Positions 19,870 through 29,626 of a stretch of DNA of 64,000 nucleotides are shown here, piece after piece (the stretch's first letter is position 1; every line of letters starts with the position of its first letter). The stretch lies in the NCBI RefSeq assembly GCF_002964705.1, contig NZ_PQCD01000015.1, positions 62,001 through 126,000 on the forward strand, read 5' to 3'. The notes beneath the pieces were generated by a model, which saw only the letters and a program-made list of their open reading frames with translations, had not been told where the DNA came from and did no database searches. This stretch comes from Pseudoalteromonas sp. T1lg75 (GTDB lineage Bacteria > Pseudomonadota > Gammaproteobacteria > Enterobacterales > Alteromonadaceae). The translations under genes and the position numbers were made by a program.

Positions 19870-20024
19870 CCCTTATCAAAATATTTCTGCGGATGGATAA
19901 CGTCCTGATAAGCAGGCACTTACAGGCGCCACATTAGTTTACCTTAACTCCCCTTAAGTTACCAAAGTAAATAACCGCTAGGGCCTGAACCGAGAGTGCT
20001 TATTTCGTATTACAGCGTGGTGAA
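19870..20024 (-). promoter_or_regulatory. mgtE upstream region
   Basis: A 155-base gap. TTACCTTAAC at 19939-19948 and TTAAGTT at 19954-19960 match, apart from a 5-base gap, a contiguous TTACCTTAACTTAAGTT at 17971-17987 in front of the VOC gene. No Mg2+ riboswitch (M-box or mgtA-type leader) is recognisable by eye. Confidence 0.3.
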
Positions 20025-20291
20025 TTACTCTTGCTCGTGGAATTTTTCTGCGATGAGCTGGCCAATGGCGGCGAGCGCGCCTTCTTCGTCACTGCCTTCA
20101 CATACGACTTTAACTTCCTTGCCCTGGCCGCTTTCAAGTAGCAACAAGGCCAGAACACTGTCTGCTTCGGCGCTTTTCTCGCCCTGATAGAGGGTGATCT
20201 TGGCGTCGAAGTTCATTGCTAATTGCGCCAGTTGTGAGGCGGCGCGGGCGTGCAATCCTAGCTTGTTTTGAATAACAAAGGTGGCTTCCAT
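20025..20291 (-). CDS. ptsO: Nitrogen PTS phosphocarrier NPr
   Basis: HPr-like phosphocarrier of the nitrogen phosphotransferase branch; it passes phosphate from PtsP to PtsN. The 88-residue protein contains the phosphorylated histidine in KLGLHARAASQLAQ (H14) and the conserved Ser region at about residue 45 (SVLALLLLESGQG). The ATG at 20291 has GGAGGG well placed upstream; a TTG at 20294 is also in frame. It is the last member of the rpoN-hpf-ptsN-rapZ-ptsO block, five bases after rapZ. Confidence 0.96.
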   Translation of the reverse strand: MEATFVIQNKLGLHARAASQLAQLAMNFDAKITLYQGEKSAEADSVLALLLLESGQGKEVKVVCEGSDEEGALAAIGQLIAEKFHEQE

Positions 20292-20296
20292 CAAGT

Positions 20297-21142
20297 CTAG
20301 CCCTCCTGCTCGCGGTGGCGAATTTTCACGTTAGAGTAGGTGTCCATAAAGCGCTCCCCCAGGGTTTGTGCCAAATAGACGGAGCGGTGCTGACCACCAG
20401 TACAGCCGATGGCGATGGTTAAATAACTGCGGTTATTGCGCTCCAAATGGGGTAACCAGGTTTGCACAAAGGTTTGAATTTGCCAGGTAAATTTTTGCAC
20501 TATGCTGTGGCTGGCCAGGTAGTCTTTAACCGGTTGGTCGAGGCCCGTCAGGGGCTTGAGCTCGGGCTCCCAGTGCGGGTTAGGCAAAAAACGGGCATCG
20601 AAGACATAGTCGGCATTTTTTGGGATGCCGTGTTTAAAGCCGAAAGACTCGAAGGTGATCAGTAATTGTTTGTCTTTTTTACCCAGTACCTTTTCGCGGA
20701 TCATCTCCGCCAACTGGTGCACGCTTAACTCACTGGTATCAATGATAAAGTTGGCATGGGTGATCAACACATCCAGCAACTGCTTTTCTTCACGAATGGC
20801 CAGATCCAGGGGCAGGTTTTGCATCGACAGCGGGTGCAGGCGTCGGGTTTCCGAGAAGCGTTTGATCAGGGTTTGCTCGTCACTGTCGAGATAAAACAGG
20901 GTCGGTTGCGAGAATTCCGGCAAGTAGCCGAGAATATCGCTAAATTCTTGTTCTTCTTTGGGAAGGTTGCGAACGTCTATGCTGACGGCAATTTTATCGT
21001 AGTTGTCGGATACGCTGCGCACCAGGGCGGGCAATAGGTTGACTGGGATGTTATCGACACAATAGTAGCCGAGATCTTCTAACACATGCAGGGCGACGGA
21101 TTTACCGGAACCAGAGCGCCCACTGACAATAATCAAATCCAT
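20297..21142 (-). CDS. rapZ: RNase adapter protein RapZ
   Basis: RapZ binds GlmZ small RNA and hands it to RNase E, controlling glucosamine-6-phosphate synthase and so cell-wall precursor supply. The 281-residue protein has the Walker A motif GRSGSGKS (residues 8-15) and the C-terminal domain with IGCTGGQHRSVYLAQ, which senses glucosamine-6-phosphate in E. coli. Length and location between ptsN and ptsO are canonical. Confidence 0.97.
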   Translation of the reverse strand: MDLIIVSGRSGSGKSVALHVLEDLGYYCVDNIPVNLLPALVRSVSDNYDKIAVSIDVRNLPKEEQEFSDILGYLPEFSQPTLFYLDSDEQTLIKRFSETRRLHPLSMQNLPLDLAIREEKQLLDVLITHANFIIDTSELSVHQLAEMIREKVLGKKDKQLLITFESFGFKHGIPKNADYVFDARFLPNPHWEPELKPLTGLDQPVKDYLASHSIVQKFTWQIQTFVQTWLPHLERNNRSYLTIAIGCTGGQHRSVYLAQTLGERFMDTYSNVKIRHREQEG

Positions 21143-21260
21143 TTATCCACACCCCTTGCCGAGCCTTTACGCCGGCATCAAGTTAAACACCCGAGCTATT
21201 TGAGCCTATCATCCTGGTTGAACTGCCGAGCTGTTCCGTCGAGCTTTGGGTAACTGCGCC

Positions 21261-21707
21261 TTAGGCGACCATTAACTGGTAAAGCTCTTGATCACTGGTG
21301 ACCGCTCTTAACTGCTTACATAGCTGTTTATCTTTAAGTTTATCAGCAATTTTCGCTAAGGTCTTGAGATGTTGTTCACATTGATTGCCTGGTACGAGCA
21401 GTGCCACAAAGATATCTACTGGGCGGTTGTCGATGGCATCAAAATTGATCGCTTCACGGTTGGTAACAATAATGGCCACGGTTTGCTCTATGCCATCAAG
21501 ACGACCATGAGGAATGGCAACCCCTTTCCCTATGCCTGTGCTGCCAAGCTTTTCACGGGCCAGGAGCGAATCCAGTATGGCTTGTTCGCTAAGGTGGGGG
21601 ATATGCTGGTGCGCTACCTGAGAGAGGTATTCCAACATTCTTTTTTTGCTATTAAAAAGGACCGCAGCTTTGCTGCAGTCCTTGGAAAAAAGTAAATCTA
21701 AGCTCAT
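21261..21707 (-). CDS. ptsN: Nitrogen PTS enzyme IIA (PtsN)
   Basis: EIIA-Ntr phosphoacceptor, a regulator of potassium uptake and other systems rather than a sugar transporter. The 148-residue protein has the phosphorylated His67 in GVAIPHGRLDG and the family ending (RAVTSDQELYQLMVA). One base separates it from hpf upstream, so both are read from one mRNA. The 118-base gap to rapZ contains no obvious gene. Confidence 0.96.
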   Translation of the reverse strand: MSLDLLFSKDCSKAAVLFNSKKRMLEYLSQVAHQHIPHLSEQAILDSLLAREKLGSTGIGKGVAIPHGRLDGIEQTVAIIVTNREAINFDAIDNRPVDIFVALLVPGNQCEQHLKTLAKIADKLKDKQLCKQLRAVTSDQELYQLMVA

Positions 21708-21708
21708 T

Positions 21709-21996
21709 TTAATGACGAGACAATTTCTCTTTATGTTTGATTACCTGGCGGTCTAATTTATCAATTAAGCCATCGATCGCCGCATACATATCCTGGTGCT
21801 CTGCGGTGGCAAACAATTCGCCGCCGTTTACATGAAGTGTTGCTTCTGCTTTTTGTGTGAGTTTCTCAATATCAAGAATGACATGCACATTATTAATATG
21901 GTCAAAGTGACGCTCTAGTTTAGCAAATTTACTATTCACATAGTTGCGAAGAGAGTCTGTGATTTCTACATGACGACCGGTAAGATTTAATTGCAT
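21709..21996 (-). CDS. hpf: Ribosome hibernation-promoting factor, short form
   Basis: Binds the decoding centre of idle ribosomes; the short HPF with RMF gives 100S dimers in enterobacteria. The 95-residue product (MQLNLTGRHVEITDSLRNYV...) matches E. coli HPF length. I chose ATG at 21996 because AAGGA is eight bases upstream; the ATG six bases earlier is too close to it. There is no long C-terminal dimerisation domain. It lies between rpoN and ptsN, as in E. coli. Confidence 0.96.
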   Translation of the reverse strand: MQLNLTGRHVEITDSLRNYVNSKFAKLERHFDHINNVHVILDIEKLTQKAEATLHVNGGELFATAEHQDMYAAIDGLIDKLDRQVIKHKEKLSRH

Positions 21997-22021
21997 AAGC
22001 ATTTTCCTTCTTGTCTAACGT

Positions 22022-23509
22022 CTATATCAAGCTTTTACGTTGATTTGACGGTGGAATGGCCAACGATTCACGATATTTTGCAATCGTTCGTCGAGCCACT
22101 TTGATTCCTTGCTCTGCTAGTATGTCGGCAATCTTGCTATCGCTTAACGGCTTGGCAGGATTTTCCGCGGCTACTAGCTTTTTGATCAATGCTCGAATCG
22201 CGGTGGATGAGCATTCACCTCCATTCTCGGTATTCACATGGCTGGAGAAAAAGTACTTTAACTCAAAGATCCCACGTGGCGTGTGCATGTATTTTTGTGT
22301 GGTAACGCGAGAGATTGTTGACTCATGCATTTCCACCATTTCTGCAACGTCATTGAGGACCATAGGTTTCATTGCTTCTTCGCCATGTTCAAAGAATGCC
22401 TGTTGTTGCTGAACAATGCAATTAGTTACTTTAAGTAAGGTGTCATTGCGTTGTTCCAGGCTCTTAATAAACCATTTTGCCTCTTGCAAGTGAGAGCGAA
22501 TAAATTGGCTGTCACTTTGTGATTTGCAGTTGCGACCTAGAGATGCGTAGTGATCGTTCACACGTATCTTTGGCATGCTGTCGGGATTTAACTCCACCTT
22601 CCAGCGCCCCTTGACCTTCTTCACCGATACATCCGGGATCACATATTCCGACTCTTCACGCACTATGGTCGCGGCGGGCTTTGGATTCAGGCTGTGTATC
22701 AGTGTCATCACCTCTTTCAACTGCGCTTCTTTAAGCTTAGTCTTTTTCATTAAGGTGCGATAGTCACGGTTACCAAGCAAATCAATATAATTACAAACTA
22801 CCTCTTTCGTCTCGTTAAGCCAAGGGGTTTGAGGTGAAAATTGATTGAGCTGGATCAACAAGCATTCTTGTAGTGAACGGGCGCCAATCCCAATGGGATC
22901 AAACATTTGGATGCGCTTTAGCACGGCTTCGATTTCGTCTAGCTCGATCTCTTCTTCCTGCTCATCATGGCTGATACTTTCGAGCAGTTCTTCGGTGCTA
23001 AGGGTAAGTAAGCCGTTGTCGTCGATGGCTTCGATAATTGCGGTGGCAATGGCTTCATCGGTGGCGCTAAAGGGCGTCAGTCGCAATTGCCACATCAGAT
23101 AGTCGTGCAGGGTTTCCGTGGTCTCCCCCTGATAGATGGACTCATCATCTGGCATTGGGGCCGATGAAGCGACCGGGGCGGCGCTGATGTACTCGTCCCA
23201 GGATACGTCCATGGGCAGTTCGTCGCTGATCGAGTCATTATTTAGTGCGTCGGAACTTTCAACTTCGTCTTGATTGGTTGCGCTGTGTTCGCTTTGGCTG
23301 TCGCTGTCGGCCGCCGAGTTTTTATCGCGCGGCAGGTCGCTGTCGCCGTAATGCTCTTCTTCGATTTCGAGCAAGGGGTTCGCATCAAGTGCTTCTTGAA
23401 TTTCTTGTTGGAGATCCAAAGTACTGAGCTGCAACAGGCGAATGGCCTGCTGCAATTGTGGGGTCATTGTTAATTGCTGGCCTAAGCGCAGCTGTAATGA
23501 TTGCCTCAT
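22022..23509 (-). CDS. rpoN: RNA polymerase sigma-54 factor
   Basis: Alternative sigma factor that needs AAA+ activators and serves nitrogen, motility and other genes. The protein (495 aa) has region I (Gln- and Leu-rich start [20 protein letters not shown]), an acidic region II (about residues 50-120), the core-binding region III, and the C-terminal RpoN box [10 protein letters not shown] that reads the -24 element. ATG at 23509 matches the family N-terminus; the TTG at 23521 would add four residues. Confidence 0.97.
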   Translation of the reverse strand: MRQSLQLRLGQQLTMTPQLQQAIRLLQLSTLDLQQEIQEALDANPLLEIEEEHYGDSDLPRDKNSAADSDSQSEHSATNQDEVESSDALNNDSISDELPMDVSWDEYISAAPVASSAPMPDDESIYQGETTETLHDYLMWQLRLTPFSATDEAIATAIIEAIDDNGLLTLSTEELLESISHDEQEEEIELDEIEAVLKRIQMFDPIGIGARSLQECLLIQLNQFSPQTPWLNETKEVVCNYIDLLGNRDYRTLMKKTKLKEAQLKEVMTLIHSLNPKPAATIVREESEYVIPDVSVKKVKGRWKVELNPDSMPKIRVNDHYASLGRNCKSQSDSQFIRSHLQEAKWFIKSLEQRNDTLLKVTNCIVQQQQAFFEHGEEAMKPMVLNDVAEMVEMHESTISRVTTQKYMHTPRGIFELKYFFSSHVNTENGGECSSTAIRALIKKLVAAENPAKPLSDSKIADILAEQGIKVARRTIAKYRESLAIPPSNQRKSLI

Positions 23510-23532
23510 GTACTCTAACAATCCTTTTGTGA

Positions 23533-24258
23533 TTAAAGCCTAAACTGCTCACCTAAATACACATCGCGTACGGTTTGGTCTGCTAATACCTGCTGGGGAG
23601 TTCCTGATGCGATCAATTCGCCATGGGAGACGATATAGGCAGTTTCACATACGTCTAATGTTTCGCGCACATTGTGGTCGGTGATAAGGACGCCGATGCC
23701 ACGGTTGCGGAGGTGTTCAATGATTTTCTTTATATCTAGCACCGAAATGGGGTCAACACCAGCAAAAGGTTCGTCGAGCAGGATAAATTTCGGGTTAGCG
23801 GCCAAGGCGCGAGCAATTTCCACGCGTCGGCGTTCGCCGCCGGACAGGGCCATGCCTAATGAGTCGCGAATATGCTGGATGTTAAATTCGTCCAGCAAGC
23901 CTTCCAGCTCGCTTTCACGGGCGCTTTTATCAAGCTCCTTGCGCGTTTCCAAAATCGCCATCAGGTTTTGATAGACGGTCAATTTACGGAAAATCGACGA
24001 CTCCTGTGGCAAATAGCCTATTCCCAAGCGAGCGCGCGAATGCATTGGCAGCAGGGTGATGTCCTGCTCGTCGATACTGATCATGCCCTTGTCGCTCGGC
24101 ACCAGGCCCACAATCATGTAGAAGGTGGTGGTTTTACCGGCACCGTTAGGGCCAAGCAGACCGACTATGCTGCCGGCTTTGACTTCCAGACCCACGTCCT
24201 TGACCACTTCACGGCCCTTATAGCTTTTCGCCAGTTTGCGCGCCTTCAGCGTGGTCAT
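23533..24258 (-). CDS. lptB: LPS export ABC ATPase LptB
   Basis: Cytoplasmic ATPase of the LptB2FGC extractor that pulls LPS from the inner membrane. 241 residues with Walker [10 protein letters not shown] (~36-44), signature LSGGERRR, Walker [13 protein letters not shown] and the switch His in ITDHNV. The start overlaps the lptA stop by 4 bases. The lptC-lptA-lptB-rpoN order is conserved in gammaproteobacteria. Confidence 0.98.
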   Translation of the reverse strand: MTTLKARKLAKSYKGREVVKDVGLEVKAGSIVGLLGPNGAGKTTTFYMIVGLVPSDKGMISIDEQDITLLPMHSRARLGIGYLPQESSIFRKLTVYQNLMAILETRKELDKSARESELEGLLDEFNIQHIRDSLGMALSGGERRRVEIARALAANPKFILLDEPFAGVDPISVLDIKKIIEHLRNRGIGVLITDHNVRETLDVCETAYIVSHGELIASGTPQQVLADQTVRDVYLGEQFRL

Positions 24259-24785
24259 GGTTGTTCCTTCTCTTTCTTTTCGTCGGTTTGTGGCGTTAGT
24301 GTGGTTCGCACTCGGGTGCTCGAATCTTTATCTTTTTCGGCACTGATTAGCTGCTTGTTTATATCATAGCTGATCGTCTCGGCAACGATCTGTTGGTCGG
24401 CCATTGCGATTTTGGCGGTACCCGAGATTTGCAGCATTTGCGTGGCCACGTCGTAGCGAATTTCCTTGGCAGAGGCGGTGATCTGGGTGCCATCGGCCAT
24501 GGTTTCACTGTAAATAGCTGGATTGCCGGTGGCGATAAGCAGCTGCTTGTTATCACCTAGCTCCGGGCGACGGTGGGCCTCAAGGCGATCCGCCTTGATC
24601 TCTCGTTGACCATGAACAATGTGCACATTTTTATCAAAAATAGTGATGTTTTCTTTGATCAGCGCTTGTTGTTTATCGGCGTCGATCTGTACTTCCGTCA
24701 CCGCGCTTGGTTGCTCTGCCCAGGCATTTACAGCGCCTAGTCCGAATCCCAAACCTATGATTAATGCTTTGAATTTACTGGTCAT
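24255..24785 (-). CDS. lptA: LPS periplasmic bridge protein LptA
   Basis: Periplasmic beta-jellyroll that polymerises into the bridge carrying LPS to LptD. 176 residues with a signal peptide (about 1-23, ending VNAWA) and the OstA-like domain with the repeated beta pattern ([20 protein letters not shown]). The C-terminus is highly charged ([10 protein letters not shown] ... EKKEKEQP). It overlaps lptC by 11 bases and lptB by 4. Confidence 0.96.
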   Translation of the reverse strand: MTSKFKALIIGLGFGLGAVNAWAEQPSAVTEVQIDADKQQALIKENITIFDKNVHIVHGQREIKADRLEAHRRPELGDNKQLLIATGNPAIYSETMADGTQITASAKEIRYDVATQMLQISGTAKIAMADQQIVAETISYDINKQLISAEKDKDSSTRVRTTLTPQTDEKKEKEQP

Positions 24786-25329
24786 AATATACCGTTCGCG
24801 TATGTTTTATTAGTTCCACTATCTCTGTATTGATATCTGCTTTCAAGCCCTGACCGGTGATCAGTAGATCCGGTCCCCTGAGCTCAACACTTTGTTCCGA
24901 TTCCATACGTTGGGCATCAATGTCTATTTGGATAGCTGCTGCTTGGACCTTTTCGATCATTGCCCCTGGTATTAAGTTGGTGGCGATGACGTTGTTTTCC
25001 AAGATCAAAATATTGTTATTGTAGAGCGTTGCCTCGTCGGCGGTGACACGCCAGCGTTCACCGTCGTTATACAGGGTAAACACAGGTTTTTTGAAGTGGG
25101 TAAAACCCAGTTCGTCGAAGAGCTCCATATGTTCAGCATATACGGTGTGGCTTAACGCGCCCTGATCGTTGTAGCTGCTTTGTCGCAGCCCGGTAGCAAT
25201 GTAATCCGGGATGGCAATGGTGTCGCTGGTACTTTTTACCGTTTTTTCCGATTGCATATAATAGGGCGCCCACAGCCAGGCCATGAGCGCAATAAAAACG
25301 ATGGATATCAGCACCCGCGCCATGTTCAT
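24775..25329 (-). CDS. lptC: LPS export protein LptC
   Basis: Bitopic inner-membrane protein that passes LPS from LptFG to LptA. The 184 residues show one N-terminal helix (about 5-22) and a periplasmic OstA-type beta fold. Overlaps kdsC by 4 bases. Identity rests on position, length (E. coli 191) and the fold pattern. Confidence 0.95.
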   Translation of the reverse strand: MNMARVLISIVFIALMAWLWAPYYMQSEKTVKSTSDTIAIPDYIATGLRQSSYNDQGALSHTVYAEHMELFDELGFTHFKKPVFTLYNDGERWRVTADEATLYNNNILILENNVIATNLIPGAMIEKVQAAAIQIDIDAQRMESEQSVELRGPDLLITGQGLKADINTEIVELIKHTRTVYYDQ

Positions 25330-25877
25330 GAGCTAGTGCCCTCGGTGCCCAGGCTACCGCCCTTGGCCAGTATCAGCAGGTCGGTGAGTTCGCGTACCGC
25401 ACCAAAGCCGCCTGGCAGCATAGTGGTGTAATGGGCAACACGTTTCACCAAAGGGTGCGCGTCATTCACGGCCACGGCAAAACCCACCTTTTCCATTACC
25501 GGCAAATCCGGACCATCATCGCCGATATAAGCGACCTGTTCGTCATTCAGATTGAGGGTTTGCTTGAGTTCGGCGTAGGCGTCGAGTTTATGTTCACGGC
25601 CCTGATAGATATAAGGGACGCCCAGGCTTTCCATACGGGTTTGCACTATCTGAGACTGGCGTCCGGTGATCACCGCGACTTGGGTGCCGCTATTCAACAA
25701 GGCCTTAATGCCAAAGCCGTCTTTGGTGTTGAAGGCTTTGAGCTCTTCACCCTGATTGCCGAGATAGATGCGACCGTCGGAAAACACCCCGTCGATATCA
25801 CAGATCAGTAACTTGACCGCTTGCGCTCGTTGCCAGGCATCCTGATCGATGGGCTGATACAAATCGGAAAATTGCAT
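25326..25877 (-). CDS. kdsC: 3-deoxy-D-manno-octulosonate 8-phosphate phosphatase
   Basis: HAD-superfamily C0 phosphatase that releases Kdo from Kdo-8-phosphate. 183 residues; the nucleophile motif CDIDGVFSDGRIYL lies at about residue 27, followed by ITGRQS and the GDDGPDLPVM metal loop. As in E. coli it sits between kdsD and lptC, and its start abuts the kdsD stop. Confidence 0.97.
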   Translation of the reverse strand: MQFSDLYQPIDQDAWQRAQAVKLLICDIDGVFSDGRIYLGNQGEELKAFNTKDGFGIKALLNSGTQVAVITGRQSQIVQTRMESLGVPYIYQGREHKLDAYAELKQTLNLNDEQVAYIGDDGPDLPVMEKVGFAVAVNDAHPLVKRVAHYTTMLPGGFGAVRELTDLLILAKGGSLGTEGTSS

Positions 25878-26845
25878 TAGATCACTCCCGCTCGTAGTAG
25901 GTCTTGCATATTCAGGGCGCCTACCGGGCGACGGGCCTGATCGATGACGATAAGGCCGTTGATACGCTTTTGCTCCATGATATTAAGCGCCTCGGCGGCC
26001 AGTATATTGGCGTTGGCCGTGGTGCAGTTCGGTGTCATCACCTCGAGCAGGGCGGTGTTATGAATGTCGATGCGTTGCTCCAGCACGCGGCGCAGGTCGC
26101 CATCGGTAAACAATCCAACCAGTTGTTGGTCGTCATTGATCACCGCGGTCATACCCAGACCTTTACTGGAAATTTCCAATAAGGCTTCTCTTATGCTTTG
26201 TGATTGGTGCGAGCGAGGCACGCTATCGCCGCTGTGCATCACGTCGTTGAGCGTCAGCAATAAACGTTTGCCTAGACTGCCGCCGGGATGAGACAGGGCA
26301 AAATCATCGGCGGTAAAGCCTTTGGCTTCGAGCAGGGCGACGGCGATGGCATCGCCCATGGCCAAGGTTGCCGTGGTACTAGCGGTAGGGGCCAGGCCCA
26401 AGGGACAGGCTTCCTGAGAAACGCCGATACAGATATGCAGATCCGCTAAAGTGGCCATACTGGACTGGGGATTGCCGGTCATTGCCACCAAGGCGGCGCC
26501 AATGCGTTTAATCACCGGGATAATACTGACAATTTCATGGGTCTCGCCGGAATTCGAGATCAACAAGACCACATCCTGTGCCGTGATCATGCCCAAATCG
26601 CCATGACTGGCCTCTCCCGGGTGCACAAAAAAGGCCGGGGTGCCGGTGCTGGCCAGGGTCGCGGCAATCTTGTTTCCTATATGACCGGATTTACCCATGC
26701 CGACAACGATAATGCGTCCGGCGCAGGCTTTCATCAGTTCACAGGCCTGAATAAACTGCTCGTCTAAATGCTGTAGCTGCTCTTTAAGACCAAGAACTTC
26801 GGTCTCTATCACCCGTTGGGCGGAAGCGATGTAGCTTTGTGTCAT
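25877..26845 (-). CDS. kdsD: Arabinose-5-phosphate isomerase
   Basis: Converts ribulose-5-phosphate to arabinose-5-phosphate, the first Kdo precursor. The 322-residue protein has an N-terminal SIS sugar-isomerase domain (VVGMGKSGHIGNKIAATLAS near residue 50) and two C-terminal CBS domains (from ~210), the standard KdsD layout. It is 11 bases from yrbG and abuts kdsC. Confidence 0.97.
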   Translation of the reverse strand: MTQSYIASAQRVIETEVLGLKEQLQHLDEQFIQACELMKACAGRIIVVGMGKSGHIGNKIAATLASTGTPAFFVHPGEASHGDLGMITAQDVVLLISNSGETHEIVSIIPVIKRIGAALVAMTGNPQSSMATLADLHICIGVSQEACPLGLAPTASTTATLAMGDAIAVALLEAKGFTADDFALSHPGGSLGKRLLLTLNDVMHSGDSVPRSHQSQSIREALLEISSKGLGMTAVINDDQQLVGLFTDGDLRRVLEQRIDIHNTALLEVMTPNCTTANANILAAEALNIMEQKRINGLIVIDQARRPVGALNMQDLLRAGVI

Positions 26846-26856
26846 ATACGCTTACT

Positions 26857-27828
26857 CTATGCTATCTGACTAAAAATATATCCTTGGTAGGCAAAAAATG
26901 CGACCAGCAACATGCCTCCTTCTAACCTGTTGATGCGTCGGGCACCACGAAAGTTCAAACTCATAGCGATTAACACTAGGGTCGCGGCGATCATTACCAG
27001 GGCGTCGCGGTTGGCCGCAGCAGGGTCAATGACCGCAGGGTTGAGAATACCGGCGATGGAAAGCACGGCAAGGATATTGAATAGGTTTGAACCGACGATA
27101 TTACCCAGCGCCAGGTCGTCTTCGTTTTTCAACACCCCGGCCACGCAGGCGGCCAGTTCGGGCAAGCTGGTGCCAATGGCGATAATGGTGAGGCCGATTA
27201 CCAGGTCACTCAGGCCAAAATATTGGGCAATTTCCACCGCCGATGAAACGATAAAATGGGAGCTGAGCGGCAGTAAGATTATGCCGACGACCAGCCATAG
27301 GGCGGCGTTTTTGGTGCTTACGCCTTTCGGGATTTCATCGCAGGCTTCGCTGACAAAGGGGTCTTCCTGAGCGTTTTTTTGCTGGCGTGAAATGACGATA
27401 AGAAAGGCGATAAAGGCGACAAAACCCACCAATAACAACCAACCTTCGAGCCCAGAAAAATAATTGTCGGTAAACATGTACCAAGCGACGAGGGACACCA
27501 CCAACACCAGGGGCATTTCACGTTTAAGGGTCACCGAGGACACGGAAAGGGGTCGCAATAAGGCGGTAATACCCAGCACCAGGAGAATATTGGTAATGTT
27601 TGAGCCCACTGCATTGCCGACCGCAGTATCTGTTTTATCGGCCATCGCTGCCGATGCTGACACCATCATTTCCGGGGCCGATGAGCCCATGGCGACTACG
27701 GTTAAACCTATGATTAAAGCGGGTACGCCAAGGTTACGCGCCAAGGCCGCGGCGCCAAAGACAAAGCGGTCGGCACTCCAAACGAGGGCGACAAAACCGG
27801 CGACGAGAATGGCAAAAGAAGTGAGCAT
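26857..27828 (-). CDS. yrbG: Calcium/sodium antiporter family protein YrbG
   Basis: Inner-membrane member of the cation/Ca2+ exchanger family, 323 residues with about ten helices in two inverted repeats. Each repeat has the family pair: GSSAPEMMVS with GNAVGSNITN in the first, GTSLPELAAC with GNIVGSNLFN in the second. The Glu and Asn residues bind the ion in characterised homologues. It heads the kds-lpt cluster and is divergent from mlaF, exactly as in E. coli. Ion specificity is inferred. Confidence 0.93.
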   Translation of the reverse strand: MLTSFAILVAGFVALVWSADRFVFGAAALARNLGVPALIIGLTVVAMGSSAPEMMVSASAAMADKTDTAVGNAVGSNITNILLVLGITALLRPLSVSSVTLKREMPLVLVVSLVAWYMFTDNYFSGLEGWLLLVGFVAFIAFLIVISRQQKNAQEDPFVSEACDEIPKGVSTKNAALWLVVGIILLPLSSHFIVSSAVEIAQYFGLSDLVIGLTIIAIGTSLPELAACVAGVLKNEDDLALGNIVGSNLFNILAVLSIAGILNPAVIDPAAANRDALVMIAATLVLIAMSLNFRGARRINRLEGGMLLVAFFAYQGYIFSQIA

Positions 27829-28031
27829 GAGTGCAAAGCCAATGAGTTAGAAAAAATACTGGCGCAAATAGTAACAAAAGCCGTTGTAATTGTGTAAAAA
27901 AACGCACGTAAATTGTCGCTATTACAGCTTTGTTGAATGATCTTACAAATTTTTACAGATTCTTTTTTCCCTCGGCGCAAAAAAACTTTAAAATGCCGGG
28001 TCACATGATAGAAAAATAGTGGGAGAGCGAC
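27829..28031. promoter_or_regulatory. Divergent promoter region between yrbG and mlaF
   Basis: A 203-base AT-rich gap that must hold both divergent promoters. GGGAGAG at 28020-28026 is the mlaF ribosome site. I cannot pick convincing -35/-10 pairs by eye. Confidence 0.4.
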
Positions 28032-28826
28032 TTGTCGCAACCAATCGTTGAAATCAAGGATGTTACCTTCAAACGCGCGGAGCGCGTTATCTATCAGAAT
28101 ATGAGCCTAAACATCCCCAAGGGGAAAATCACCGCCATCATGGGGCCCAGCGGCATAGGTAAAACCACCTTGCTGCGACTGATCGGCGGTCAGCTCAAGC
28201 CAAATAGTGGCGATATTCTCTTTCAAGGTCAAAGCATTCCCAGCATGAATCGTGCGGCTCTCTACAAGGCGCGCACAAAAATGAGTATGCTGTTCCAAAG
28301 TGGCGCCTTATTTACCGATATGTCGGTGTACGACAACATCGCTTTTCCGCTGCGCGAGCATACCCAACTAAGTGAAGAATTAATCCGTCTTATCGTCCTG
28401 ATGAAGCTGCAAGCCGTGGGTTTGCGTGGTGCTAAAGACTTGATGCCGGCCGAGCTTTCGGGTGGTATGGCTCGTCGTGCCGCACTGGCGCGTGCCATCG
28501 CCCTGGACCCGGAATTTATCATGTACGACGAGCCCTTTGCCGGGCAAGACCCTATCTCCATGGGGGTCTTGGTGAAATTGATTAAGTCGCTCAATAACGT
28601 GCTGGGCCTGTCTTCTTTGATCGTAACCCATGATGTGCCCGAGGTGATGAGCATCGCCGATCACGTGATTATCATCGCCGAAAAAGGCGTGATCGGTGAG
28701 GGCAGTCCGGACGAGCTACGAAAGCATGAATCGCCCTTGGTACAACAGTTTTTACAGGGCTTGTCCGATGGCCCTGTGCCATTTCATTTTGATGCTCAGC
28801 CTTATGAGCAGGAGTTATTGTCATAA
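28032..28826 (+). CDS. mlaF: Phospholipid transport ATPase MlaF
   Basis: ATPase of the MlaFEDB complex, which moves phospholipids between inner membrane and MlaC to keep outer-membrane asymmetry. 264 residues with Walker [10 protein letters not shown] (~38-46), signature LSGGMARR, Walker [13 protein letters not shown] and the switch His in VTHDV. The start is an uncommon TTG, supported by GGGAGAG five bases before it. Stop and mlaE start overlap (TAATG). Confidence 0.97.
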   Translation: MSQPIVEIKDVTFKRAERVIYQNMSLNIPKGKITAIMGPSGIGKTTLLRLIGGQLKPNSGDILFQGQSIPSMNRAALYKARTKMSMLFQSGALFTDMSVYDNIAFPLREHTQLSEELIRLIVLMKLQAVGLRGAKDLMPAELSGGMARRAALARAIALDPEFIMYDEPFAGQDPISMGVLVKLIKSLNNVLGLSSLIVTHDVPEVMSIADHVIIIAEKGVIGEGSPDELRKHESPLVQQFLQGLSDGPVPFHFDAQPYEQELLS

Positions 28827-29614
28827 TGTCAGCTTTGCTCGAATTTTGGCAGCGCCTGGGGCATAAAACGCTAAGCCGCTTCGCCTCCATGGGTCGCGCT
28901 ACTTATATGCTGTTGGGCGCCTTGTTGAGTATGCCCAATTTTCGCAAGGGCACACCGCTGTTGATCCGCCAGCTTTACATGGTGGGTTTTTTATCCCTGA
29001 TTATTATTGTTGTATCCGGTTTGTTTATCGGCATGGTGCTGGCGCTACAGGGCCATAACGTGCTGGTCGATTATGGTGCCGAGGACAGTTTGGGGCCGCT
29101 AGTGGCACTGAGCTTACTGCGTGAATTGGGTCCTGTGGTAACGGCCTTATTATTTGCCGGGCGCGCAGGCAGCGCGCTGACCGCAGAAATTGGCTTAATG
29201 AAGGCCACCGAACAGCTTACCAGTTTGGAAATGATGGCAGTGGACCCATTAAAGCGGATTATTGCGCCGCGCTTTTGGGCAGGCATGATCAGCATGCCCG
29301 CGCTGGCACTCATCTTCTCTGCGGTGGCCATCCTTGGCGCGCACCTGGTCGGCGTTGATTGGCTTGGTGTTGACCGCGGTAGTTTCTGGTCAATCATGCA
29401 AGCCCAGGTTTCGTTTGAGAAAGACATACTCAACGGCATCATTAAAAGCTGTGTATTTGCCTTGTTGGTTACCTGGATAGCCTTGTACAAGGGTTATGAC
29501 TGCGTACCTACTTCGGAAGGGATCAGCAAAGCGACAACGGAAACCGTTGTCCATTCTTCACTGGCCGTGCTTGGCTTCGATTTTATTTTGACCGCCGTGA
29601 TGTTTGGCGGCTAA
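28826..29614 (+). CDS. mlaE: Phospholipid transport permease MlaE
   Basis: Inner-membrane permease of the Mla complex, 262 residues, with an amphipathic N-terminal helix and about five membrane segments. The family stretches GMVLALQG and [22 protein letters not shown] (near residue 110; shown here as [15 protein letters not shown]) are clear. Starts inside the mlaF stop and is followed 12 bases later by mlaD. Confidence 0.97.
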   Translation: MSALLEFWQRLGHKTLSRFASMGRATYMLLGALLSMPNFRKGTPLLIRQLYMVGFLSLIIIVVSGLFIGMVLALQGHNVLVDYGAEDSLGPLVALSLLRELGPVVTALLFAGRAGSALTAEIGLMKATEQLTSLEMMAVDPLKRIIAPRFWAGMISMPALALIFSAVAILGAHLVGVDWLGVDRGSFWSIMQAQVSFEKDILNGIIKSCVFALLVTWIALYKGYDCVPTSEGISKATTETVVHSSLAVLGFDFILTAVMFGG

Positions 29615-29626
29615 AGGATTAACACC

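Noticed and set aside
19870-20024. Magnesium riboswitch upstream of mgtE
   Set aside because: The gap is short, and I see neither the conserved M-box core nor a leader peptide with the usual pattern.
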